5,000 nt of DNA from assembly GCA_934574045.1 (NCBI GenBank), contig CAKTMK010000073.1, positions 1-5,000 on the forward strand, read 5' to 3'. The stretch is from an uncultured Oscillibacter sp. (GTDB taxonomy: Bacteria; Bacillota; Clostridia; Oscillospirales; Oscillospiraceae). Both the position numbers and the translations under genes were made by a program. Shown here piece after piece: positions 1-5,000 of the stretch. The notes below the pieces were generated by a model that saw only the letters and a list, made by a program, of their open reading frames with translations, made no database searches and was not told the origin of the DNA. Within the stretch, counting starts at the first letter, position 1, and each line of letters begins with the position of its first letter.

Positions 1-11
1 GGACGCATAAA

Positions 12-42
12 CCCCGCCGCAGCGAATAGGCTTGCGGCGGGG
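12..42 (-). terminator. Hairpin terminator after the small minus-strand gene
   Basis: A 10-bp perfect inverted repeat (12-21 with 33-42, CCCCGCCGCA / TGCGGCGGGG) encloses an 11-base loop. Read on the minus strand it begins 12 bases after the stop codon of the small gene at 55-255 and is followed by TTTAT, a short U-tract. On the plus strand it is followed by TCATTTT, so weak bidirectional activity is possible and it could also end a plus-strand gene lying left of the window. Confidence 0.6.
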
Positions 43-54
43 TCATTTTGCAGC

Positions 55-255
55 TCAGATGGTTTTTTCGCGTTCCCGTTTTGATCCGTCCGCCCGAAGC
101 AGTCCCTGCCCCAGCAGCTCCGCGCAGCGGGCGGCAAGGGCCTCCCGCCGCCGCTGCCGCGCCGCGTCCGTCACGCAGGGGTCCCGGACCGTCACCCGCG
201 CCGTCCCGTCTCTGGGGCCGAAGTCCATCTCTGTCTCCCGGGCCGCGCCGTCCAT
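55..255 (-). CDS. Small hypothetical protein, 66 aa, next to the recombinase
   Basis: I do not recognise a named family. The ATG at 255 is chosen because GGGAGGTGA (plus-strand complement 261-269) sits upstream with 8 bases between GGAGG and ATG. A GTG at 264 in the same frame lies inside that ribosome binding site and is less likely. A second Met at residue 10 is an alternative start. The protein has a possible beta-strand stretch (ARVTVRDPCVT, about residues 19-29), then an Arg/Ala-rich helix (about 30-50) and a charged tail ending KREREKTI. It has no signal peptide or membrane segment, so it is probably cytoplasmic. Short proteins with a strand, a V-x-x-P-x-x-T turn and a basic helix are, from memory, common beside serine recombinases in clostridial mobile elements, though usually in the same direction. 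Here the gene is divergent from the recombinase and has its own terminator. Its role is unknown; an accessory or regulatory role in the element is a guess. Confidence 0.6.
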   Translation of the reverse strand: MDGAARETEMDFGPRDGTARVTVRDPCVTDAARQRRREALAARCAELLGQGLLRADGSKREREKTI

Positions 256-394
256 GGTCCTCACCTCCCGGGCCAGACTATGCGCCGCGAAGCGCCCCTA
301 TTCCCCGGCGTGAGCCGGATGAGCGAGGTGACCGAATACGACAAGGCAAGCACTGGAAGAAGCCGCCCATGGAGAACGCGCCGTCATCTGCGCC
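256..394. other. Divergent intergenic region between small gene and recombinase
   Basis: This 139-base spacer should hold the promoters for both divergent genes. I see the ribosome binding site of the small gene (261-269, minus) but no convincing -35/-10 pair on either strand and no clear ribosome binding site for the recombinase. In the recombinase frame a stop codon lies at 329-331, and the translated sequence between it and 395 looks coding (it ends GERAVICAMYLRKSR). This suggests that the true recombinase start lies in this spacer in another frame. Confidence 0.5.
319..394 (+). other. Possible frameshifted N-terminus of the recombinase
   Basis: From ATG 319 the reading is MSEVTEYDKA and then leaves the recombinase frame. 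From about 350 the recombinase frame reads ALEEAAHGERAVICA straight into MYLRKSR. The two pieces join smoothly if the four bases of one GCAA in AAGGCAAGCACTGG (343-356) are removed, giving MSEVTEYDKALEEAAHGERA. The GCAAGCA sequence is a short direct repeat that could arise by slippage. ATG 319 itself has no strong ribosome binding site, so the join is an inference. A sequencing error or use of ATG 395 are alternatives. Confidence 0.4.
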
Positions 395-1834
395 ATGTAT
401 CTGCGCAAATCCCGGGCGGAGGAGCACCGCAGTCTGGAGGAGACGCTCTCCAAGCACCGCGCCGCGCTGACGGCCTTTGCCCGGCGTCAGGGCCTGACGA
501 TCACGGACGTTTACGAGGAGGTCGTCTCCGGCGAGAGCCTGTTCGCCCGGCCCCAGATGCTGCGGCTGCTGGAAGCCGCCGGGGCCGGACGGTACGACGC
601 GGTGCTGTGCATGGATATGCAGCGTCTGGGCCGCGGCGGGATGTACGATCAGGGCTTCATCCTCGACACGCTGAAGGAGAGCGGGACGCTCATCATCACG
701 CCGGAGCGAACCTACGATCTGGCGGCGGAGCTGGATGAGCAGGCGGCGGAGATGGAGACGTTTCTCTCCCGCAGTGAATATCGGATGATCGCCAAGCGCC
801 TGCGCCGCGGGACGCTTCAGGCCGTTCAGAACGGAGCGTATCTCGCCGCGGCCCCCTTCGGCTACCGCAAGGCCCGCGCCGGACGGCTCTCCACGCTGGA
901 GATCGTCCCGGAGGAGGCCGAGTGCGTGCGGTACATCTTCCGCCTGTACGCCGGGGGCAGCGGCTGCACCCGCATTGAGGAGGCGGTCAACGCTCTGGGC
1001 TGGCGGGGCCGCCGGGGCAGCCGCTTCAACCGCAGCACCATCCGCCTGATCCTCTCCAACCCGGTGTACATCGGGAAGATCCGCTGGAACCGGACTGAGA
1101 CCGTCCGGTCCGGCGTCGGCGCGGAGCGGACGAAACGGGTGATCCTCAGCCCGCCGGACAAGGTGTGGCTGCTGGAGGGCCGCCACCCGCCCATCGTCTC
1201 GCAGGAGCTGTGGGACGCCGTGCAGGCCCGCCGGGCGGAGCGCTCCGTCTGCGTGGACAATCACCGCGCCGCCTGTCCTCTCGCGGGGCTGGTCCGCTGC
1301 GCCAGATGCGGCCGGAGCCTGATCTATCAGGGGAAAAACAAGGGCGTGCCCTATCTGCGCTGCCCCACGAAGGGCTGCTATGCCGGGGCGAAGTACGACC
1401 TTGTGGAGCAGGCACTGCTGGCCTGTCTGGAGGGGCTGATGGAAAGCGTCCCCGTATCCGCCCCGCCGGAGCCGCCGGACGGCCCCGAGCTTGCCGCCGT
1501 CCGGCGGCGGACGGCCCTTCAGTTCGCCCGTCTGGCAGAGCGGCGGGAGCGGCTGTATCGGCTGGTGGAGGAAGGAGTCTACTCCCCCACCCTCTTTTCC
1601 CAGCGGATGCAGGCGCTGGAACGGGACGCGCAGACGCTGGAGCAGGCCGCCGCGGAAGCGCCCCCGCCCCCGCCGGAGCCGGAGCGCACCGCGCTGGACT
1701 GCTGGCGTGCGGCCGGTCCCGCCGGAAAGCGGGCGCTCCTGCGGACGCTGATCCGGGAGATCGTGTACGAAAAGGAGAAAAAGACGAAGCCCGCCGAGTT
1801 CTCCCTCACAGTCATCCTGCGGGATTTCTCCTGA
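395..1834 (+). CDS. Large serine recombinase (site-specific integrase), start uncertain
   Basis: This is a serine recombinase that would integrate and excise the element by making a double-strand break with a phosphoserine link at the att sites. Seen in the 479-residue reading from ATG 395: the catalytic YLRKS motif with Ser6, EEVVSGES (41-48), ARPQMLRLL (51-59) and MDMQRLGRG (73-81), all typical of the resolvase domain (about 1-150). A recombinase domain follows (about 155-260, including PFGYRK and the SNPVYIGKIRWNR stretch), then a zinc ribbon (Cys302, Cys305, Cys323, Cys328), a probable coiled coil (about 365-420) and a basic C-terminus. The length is usual for the family. The start is doubtful. 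ATG 395 has no ribosome binding site and cuts off the first beta-strand (AVICA), which is encoded just upstream in frame but has no ATG, GTG or TTG start after the stop at 329-331. ATG 319 in another frame would give MSEVTEYDKA, suggesting a frameshift near 345-352. The gene ends about 30 bases from the presumed att junction, as is usual for an integrase. Confidence 0.9.
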   Translation: MYLRKSRAEEHRSLEETLSKHRAALTAFARRQGLTITDVYEEVVSGESLFARPQMLRLLEAAGAGRYDAVLCMDMQRLGRGGMYDQGFILDTLKESGTLIITPERTYDLAAELDEQAAEMETFLSRSEYRMIAKRLRRGTLQAVQNGAYLAAAPFGYRKARAGRLSTLEIVPEEAECVRYIFRLYAGGSGCTRIEEAVNALGWRGRRGSRFNRSTIRLILSNPVYIGKIRWNRTETVRSGVGAERTKRVILSPPDKVWLLEGRHPPIVSQELWDAVQARRAERSVCVDNHRAACPLAGLVRCARCGRSLIYQGKNKGVPYLRCPTKGCYAGAKYDLVEQALLACLEGLMESVPVSAPPEPPDGPELAAVRRRTALQFARLAERRERLYRLVEEGVYSPTLFSQRMQALERDAQTLEQAAAEAPPPPPEPERTALDCWRAAGPAGKRALLRTLIREIVYEKEKKTKPAEFSLTVILRDFS

Positions 1835-1961
1835 CCGCGTTCCTCCAAACCGCGCCATGGCGCTCTCTGCAGGAATCGTAGATCTTTCTGGTGTGAATAC
1901 AAACCGCCTCGCGGACGCCGCGGGAATCATCCACCGGGCCGGGCATGACCTTGTCAGGCAT
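1812..1961 (-). pseudogene. 5' fragment of a clostridial conserved gene, split by the element
   Basis: The ATG at 1961 has a near-ideal ribosome binding site (AGGAGGT, plus-strand complement 1968-1974) with a 6-base spacer. The reading is 49 codons. Residues 1-32 include REAVCIHTRKIYDSCR. From memory, this resembles the N-terminus of a conserved protein of spore-forming Clostridia of roughly 200 residues or more, in which a Cys-rich DSCRDKDC-type motif is followed by an acidic ED stretch. I cannot name it. After Arg32 (codon ending at 1866) the sequence becomes ERHGAVWRNAVRRNPAG and stops, which looks like random reading through element DNA. The last 23 bases overlap the 3' end of the recombinase on the opposite strand. 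The fragment is much too short to be the whole protein, and the natural 3' part is not in the window. Most likely the gene was split by insertion. The 49-aa chimera may still be translated but probably has no function. Confidence 0.7.
1850..1885. other. Probable attachment-site junction (attL or attR) of the element
   Basis: The chromosome-like coding sequence of the split gene (right side) meets element-like sequence (left side) near 1862-1868, in the codons for Ser-Cys-Arg (GATTCCTGCAGAGA on the minus strand). The junction is about 30 bases after the recombinase stop codon, where a serine integrase normally places its att site. A perfect 12-base palindrome, GCGCCATGGCGC (1852-1863), sits on the element side. 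The octamer CAAACCGC occurs on both sides (1846-1853 and 1900-1907). The exact crossover dinucleotide cannot be fixed without the other element end or an empty site. Confidence 0.5.
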
Positions 1962-2080
1962 CGTGATACCTCCTATATTAAGTAGCTTGAAAGATAGGCT
2001 CTTTCAGTCCAGTCTATGCCCGGCGGGAAAAAGGGTGCGCGCCGGGCCGGGGGACGATCCCCGTCCGCGGAAAAAACGGA
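1962..2080. other. Intergenic region upstream of the split gene
   Basis: This stretch holds the leader of the split gene (ribosome binding site 1968-1974) and no plausible coding frame. Its right part is very GC-rich with short self-complementary pieces (GGGGA-CGA-TCCCC at 2050-2062). The T-run that serves the operon terminator on the minus strand (2071-2076, AAAAAA on plus) is at its right edge. Confidence 0.5.
2010..2036 (-). promoter_or_regulatory. Weak sigma-K-like promoter for the split gene
   Basis: On the minus strand an AC (2036-2035) is followed after exactly 16 bases by CATAGACTG (2018-2010). The known sigma-K pattern is AC, 16-17 bases, CATANNNTA, so only the last base differs. 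It lies about 50 bases before the ATG at 1961, a sensible distance. The pattern is short and could occur by chance. It gains some weight because the gene looks like a conserved protein of spore formers. No good vegetative promoter was seen nearby. Confidence 0.25.
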
Positions 2081-2110
2081 GAGGACCGCAGGCAAAAGCC
2101 TGCGGTCCTC
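2081..2110 (-). terminator. Rho-independent terminator of the TRAP operon
   Basis: A perfect 13-bp inverted repeat (2081-2093 with 2098-2110, GAGGACCGCAGGC arms) has an AAAA loop on the plus strand. On the minus strand it is followed by TCCGTTTTTT, a clear T-run. It lies about 60 bases after the permease stop codon. Two smaller hairpins occur in that gap (2119-2134, GCGCC/GGCGC; 2144-2161, CCCGGA/TCCGGG). It isolates the operon from the split gene downstream. Confidence 0.9.
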
Positions 2111-2169
2111 GTTATCTGCGCCCCATCCGGCGCGGAGCAGCTTCCCGGAGGGCCGTCCGGGAAATTTTA

Positions 2170-4188
2170 TCAGACCGACGCGGCAGAGGCGGGAGCCGGC
2201 GGGTCCGGCTCCTTGTGCCGGGGCTGATAGATCAGCTTCTGATACAGGATCACGCCCACCAGAAGCGCAAGACCGATCACGTCGGTGATGGTGCCGCTGT
2301 CGATCAGCAGCAGCGCGCCCGCCATGGCGGCAGCCCGCAGCAGCCAGTTCAGTTTACCGAACAGATAGCCCTCCACGGCCGCAGCGATCATCACAACGCC
2401 GATGCAGGAGCTGACCACCACCTGAATGCCGCTGAGCACCGTCACGTCCTCCAGCAGGAGCTGGGGATTGTACATGAACATGAACGGAATGATGAAGCCT
2501 GCCAGCGCCAGCCGGACGGACTGCCAGCCGGTCTTCATGGGACTTCCGCCGGACAGGCCCGCCGCGGCGAAGGAGGCCAGCGCCACTGGCGGCGTCAGGT
2601 TGGCAAACATCGCGTAGTAGAAGCAGAACATGTGCGCGGCGATCTCCGGCTGGCCCAGCTCCACCAGAGCAGGGGCAGCGATGGTCGCGGTGATGAGGTA
2701 GGACGGGATGGACGGCAGGCCCATGCCGAGGATCATACAGGTAATCATGGTGAACACCAGCGTCAGCAGCACGCTCTCCTGACCGATGTAGATGATGGCG
2801 TGAGCCACGTTCAGCGCGAAGCCGGTCAGGCCGCACACACCCACGATGATACCCACGCAGGCGCAGGCGATGGCCACGGACACGGTGGACTTGGCGCCCG
2901 CCACAAAGGCGTCGCAGATGTCCTTGAAGCTCATGCGGCTGATGGGCCGCAGCTCCGCCACCACGATGGTGACCACGATGGTCCAGAACGCGCTGAAGAT
3001 AACGGTCTTGCCGCTGAAAATCAGCATGTACAACAGGAAGGCAATGGGGATCAGCAAGTGGCCGCGCTCCTTCATGACCTGCTTGGGCTTGGGCATCTGC
3101 TCCTTGGGCAGGCCGTTGAGGTGCTCCTTGGTTGCGCGCATCTGTACCTGAACCAGAATGCCGCCGTAATACAGCAGCGCGGGAATGACGGCGGCGCGGA
3201 TGATGACGCCGTACTTCACGCCCAGCGTCTCAGCCATAACGAAGGCCGCGGCACCCATGACGGGGGGCAGGAGCTGGCCGCCGACGGAGGCGGTGGCCTC
3301 GACGGAGCCGGCGAACTCCTTGGAGTAGCCGGTCCTCTTCATCAGAGGAATGGTGAACGTGCCGGTGGTCACGACGTTGGCAACGGCGGAACCGTTGATG
3401 GACCCCAGGAAGCCGGAGGCCAGCACCGCCACCTTGGCGGGGCCGCCCTTGGTGTGGCCGGCCAGCGCGTTGGCAATGTCGTTAAAGAACTGGCCCATGC
3501 CGCACTTGTTCATGACCTCACCGAAGATGATGAACAGCACGATGTAGGTCGCCGCCACCTTGACGGACGTGCCGTAAATGCCGTAGATATCCGTGGTGAG
3601 ATAGGTGATGATGCGGTGCCAGGTATAGCCGCGGTGCATGAAAATGCCGGGCAGATACCGGCCATACAGGCCGTAGGCCATAAAGATGATGGAGAGGATG
3701 GTCAGCGCGGGACCGCTGAGCCGGCGGGAGCACTCCAGCACCAGAAGCACCAGCAGCGTGCCCATGATGATGTCGATGGTCTCGCCCTGGAAGCCGGTGG
3801 AGATGAACACCGGATAGCGGATGAACACATAGACCGGCATCACAGCGGACAGGGCGAACAGCACCCAGTCGTACCACGCCACCGTCTTGCGGCTGGATTT
3901 CTTGAACGCGGGATAGAGCAGGAAGCCGATCATCAGCACCAGACCGACATGGATCGCGTGGTGCTTGATGTTGACCATCTGCAGAAAGCGCAGGCCCGAG
4001 GCGAACGCCAAATGGTAAATGGTGAAGAACAGGCACAGGACGTAGACGAGCTTGTCCATCCATTTGGCGGTGAATTTACGGGTGCGGGATTCTTTTTCGT
4101 ACTTTTCCATGATCTCCGCGCCCTTGGCGGCGGCGATCTGCGTCTCCTCGGCCAGGTCAGCCGAAACATTCTTTTCGAGGTCAGCCAC
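2170..4188 (-). CDS. TRAP transporter fused permease, TAXI class (DctQ-DctM fusion)
   Basis: This is the membrane part of a tripartite ATP-independent periplasmic-type (TRAP) transporter, which uses an ion gradient to import a solute handed over by an extracellular binding protein. The 672-residue product has a cytoplasmic charged head (1-43), a DctQ-like small-subunit region with several membrane segments (about 44-175) and a DctM-like large subunit (about 205-610). Family-typical stretches are seen at 262-310 (GSINGSAVANVVTTGTFTIP, then SVGGQLLPPVMGA), 488-505 (GMGLPSIPSYLITATIAA) and 528-548 (FANLTPPVALASFAAAGLSGG). Two more hydrophobic segments and a Pro/Ala-rich tail follow. The start is GTG 4188, overlapping the DUF1850 stop by 8 bases, with AAGGGGG (4199-4205 complement) 10 bases upstream, so translation is probably coupled. 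The gene ends in tandem stops TGA TAA. Fused permeases of this size are usual for the TAXI class. The substrate cannot be read from the sequence; dicarboxylates, glutamate and similar solutes are known for relatives. Confidence 0.93.
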   Translation of the reverse strand: MADLEKNVSADLAEETQIAAAKGAEIMEKYEKESRTRKFTAKWMDKLVYVLCLFFTIYHLAFASGLRFLQMVNIKHHAIHVGLVLMIGFLLYPAFKKSSRKTVAWYDWVLFALSAVMPVYVFIRYPVFISTGFQGETIDIIMGTLLVLLVLECSRRLSGPALTILSIIFMAYGLYGRYLPGIFMHRGYTWHRIITYLTTDIYGIYGTSVKVAATYIVLFIIFGEVMNKCGMGQFFNDIANALAGHTKGGPAKVAVLASGFLGSINGSAVANVVTTGTFTIPLMKRTGYSKEFAGSVEATASVGGQLLPPVMGAAAFVMAETLGVKYGVIIRAAVIPALLYYGGILVQVQMRATKEHLNGLPKEQMPKPKQVMKERGHLLIPIAFLLYMLIFSGKTVIFSAFWTIVVTIVVAELRPISRMSFKDICDAFVAGAKSTVSVAIACACVGIIVGVCGLTGFALNVAHAIIYIGQESVLLTLVFTMITCMILGMGLPSIPSYLITATIAAPALVELGQPEIAAHMFCFYYAMFANLTPPVALASFAAAGLSGGSPMKTGWQSVRLALAGFIIPFMFMYNPQLLLEDVTVLSGIQVVVSSCIGVVMIAAAVEGYLFGKLNWLLRAAAMAGALLLIDSGTITDVIGLALLVGVILYQKLIYQPRHKEPDPPAPASAASV

Positions 4189-4687
4189 GGAACAGATACC
4201 CCCTTGTCATGATGATCTCTGCCTGAACGCGGCTTGCGTCCGGCAGGCTGCGAAAATCGAAGATCTCCGCTCCGTTGAGCGTAAAGGTCTTCATAAAACG
4301 GTTGGAGGTGATCCAGTGCAGCGTTGGAAAGTCGCTGTTGATATCCTCCATCCAAACGAGTCCGTCTTCAATGCGGGTCGGCACGTCCATCTCGGCAGGG
4401 ATGCCCGCGCCGTATCCGGCCACGGCGATCGCGTCCAGATTGAAGTGCAGATCGTCCGTCACCGTATAAAATTCGTACCAGGGAATGTGCTCAAAGGAAT
4501 GCTCGATCTCGAGCGAGAGCTTGTCTCCCGCCGCCGCGGGCCATTGGGCAATGACCGCTCCGCTCGTGCGGTCGGTCAGACGGAGCTGCGTGCCGCAGGG
4601 CATGAAGAACGCCCACCACACCAGCGCCGGCGCAGCCGCCAGCAGCAGGACCGCCATCGTCAGGCGGCGCTTGAAAAATTCTTTCAT
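4181..4687 (-). CDS. DUF1850 family protein of the TAXI-TRAP operon
   Basis: This is a small protein with one N-terminal hydrophobic segment (LTMAVLLLAAAPALVWWAFF) and an outward domain of about 130 residues. The IEHSFEHIPWYEFYTV stretch matches the DUF1850 pattern, in which an HS-x-x-x-x-P-x-x-E-x-x signature is typical. DUF1850 genes are known companions of TAXI-type TRAP permeases, and this one sits between the binding protein and the permease. Its exact role is not established; an assembly or accessory role is inferred. Two starts are possible: ATG 4699 (172 aa, MGGTMKEFF...) and ATG 4687 (168 aa, MKEFFKRR...). I chose 4687 because GGGCGGA lies just before it and basic residues then precede the membrane segment directly; 4699 has no ribosome binding site. 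The Cys after FFMP is not a standard lipobox, so a membrane anchor is more likely than a lipoprotein. Confidence 0.85.
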   Translation of the reverse strand: MKEFFKRRLTMAVLLLAAAPALVWWAFFMPCGTQLRLTDRTSGAVIAQWPAAAGDKLSLEIEHSFEHIPWYEFYTVTDDLHFNLDAIAVAGYGAGIPAEMDVPTRIEDGLVWMEDINSDFPTLHWITSNRFMKTFTLNGAEIFDFRSLPDASRVQAEIIMTRGYLFRG

Positions 4688-4707
4688 TGTTCCGCCCATT
4701 TCGGAGA

Positions 4708-4735
4708 GGGTACGGGCGGAAGTCCGCCCGTACCC
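4708..4735 (-). promoter_or_regulatory. Intergenic hairpin between binding protein and DUF1850 genes
   Basis: A perfect 13-bp inverted repeat (4708-4720 with 4723-4735) with a very short loop starts about 25 bases after the stop codon of the binding-protein gene. On the minus strand, the direction of the operon, it is preceded by AAAAAC and followed by TCTCCG, with no T-run, so it is not a standard terminator in that direction. Such hairpins between a binding-protein gene and its permease genes are known in transporter operons to protect the upstream mRNA and raise the amount of binding protein. That role is inferred here. On the plus strand it is followed by GTTTTT and could stop antisense transcription. 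Confidence 0.65.
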
Positions 4736-4759
4736 CGTTTTTCATTCTGCGCGGTCTGC

Positions 4760-5000
4760 TTACTTGATGTAGCCGTTGTCCTTCCAGAAGGCCTCCGCAC
4801 CGGGGTGCAGGGGGATCTGGACGTCGTCCACGCCGAAGGAGATGTCGATGTTCTTATCGGCGGCGTTGTGAGAAGCCTTGATGGTGCTGATGTTCTGGAA
4901 GATGCCCTCGAGCATGTCGTAGACCATTGCGTCGCTCAGGTCCTTGCGCACGAGCATGATGTTGTACACGAACAGGCCCTCGACATCCTCAGTGTTGTTA
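4760..5000 (-). CDS. TRAP transporter solute-binding protein, TAXI family (C-terminal part)
   Basis: Only the last 79 or so codons are in the window; the gene continues beyond 5000. The visible reading begins NNTEDVEGLFVYNIMLVRKD and ends in PLHPGAEAFWKDNGYIK with a TAA stop. The helix-rich stretch (DLSDAMVYDMLEGIFQN) and the P-x-HPGA-x-x-(F/Y)-(W/Y)-x-x-x-G end are typical of TAXI-family binding proteins, which capture the solute outside the membrane and deliver it to the fused permease. In a Gram-positive cell it would be lipid-anchored, but the N-terminus that would show this is outside. It is the first of the three operon genes seen here, transcribed towards DUF1850 and the permease. The GTG at 4969 is an internal codon, not the start. 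Confidence 0.9.
   Translation of the reverse strand, partial: NNTEDVEGLFVYNIMLVRKDLSDAMVYDMLEGIFQNISTIKASHNAADKNIDISFGVDDVQIPLHPGAEAFWKDNGYIK

Noticed and set aside
280..738. Plus-strand frame of 152 codons over the start of the recombinase
   Set aside because: Beyond about 350 it is an out-of-frame reading of the recombinase. Only its first part (from ATG 319) may matter, as a frameshifted N-terminus.
1165..1881. Plus-strand frame of 238 codons inside the recombinase
   Set aside because: It is an out-of-frame shadow with Ala, Gly, Arg and Pro-rich composition and no motifs.
278..1930. Long minus-strand open frame of 550 codons antisense to the recombinase
   Set aside because: It mirrors the GC-rich recombinase gene, is rich in Arg, Gly, Pro and Gln without recognisable motifs, and has no ribosome binding site. 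The plus-strand frame has clear family motifs.
1945..4212. Plus-strand open frame of 755 codons opposite the TRAP permease
   Set aside because: Its His, Asp, Gly and Gln-rich composition is what the antisense of a hydrophobic high-GC membrane gene gives. The minus strand encodes a clear TRAP permease.
4491..4745. Minus-strand frame of 84 codons over the DUF1850 start
   Set aside because: It is out of frame with DUF1850, crosses the intergenic hairpin and has no family signal.
1..5000. CRISPR array, tRNA or rRNA genes, insertion-sequence inverted repeats
   Set aside because: I found no regularly spaced repeats, no cloverleaf-like sequence and no terminal inverted repeats typical of a DDE transposon.

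Overview
The window is GC-rich and fits the genome of a high-GC Firmicute, most likely a gut Oscillospiraceae-type Clostridium relative. This rests on strong GGAGG-type ribosome binding sites, a large serine recombinase of the clostridial mobile-element type, and a TAXI-type TRAP transporter operon. The organism assignment is an inference from gene style, not from a marker gene.

Left part (1 to about 1865) looks like the end of an integrated mobile element. It holds a short minus-strand gene (55-255) with a textbook ribosome binding site and a hairpin terminator. Divergent from it is a plus-strand large serine recombinase (395-1834). The recombinase has the expected catalytic, recombinase and zinc-ribbon parts, but its N-terminus is hard to place and may be frameshifted.

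The junction (about 1850-1885) is the most interesting place. On the minus strand a well-initiated gene starts at 1961 with an excellent ribosome binding site. It runs through a conserved-looking REAVCIHTRKIYDSCR segment and then turns into unrelated sequence and stops at 1812, inside the 3' end of the recombinase gene. The simplest reading is that the recombinase inserted its element into the Asp-Ser-Cys-Arg coding motif of a chromosomal clostridial gene and split it. The 3' half should lie at the other end of the element, left of this window. A weak sigma-K-like promoter precedes the split gene, so a skin-like, sporulation-linked excision is conceivable but unproven.

Right part (2081-5000) is a minus-strand operon for a TRAP transporter of the TAXI class. 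Its order is: substrate-binding protein (only the C-terminus is in the window), an intergenic hairpin, a DUF1850 membrane-anchored protein, and a fused DctQ-DctM-type permease that overlaps DUF1850 by 8 bases. A 13-bp hairpin with a T-run ends the operon at 2081-2110. Together these genes would import a small organic solute, probably a carboxylate or amino acid, driven by an ion gradient.
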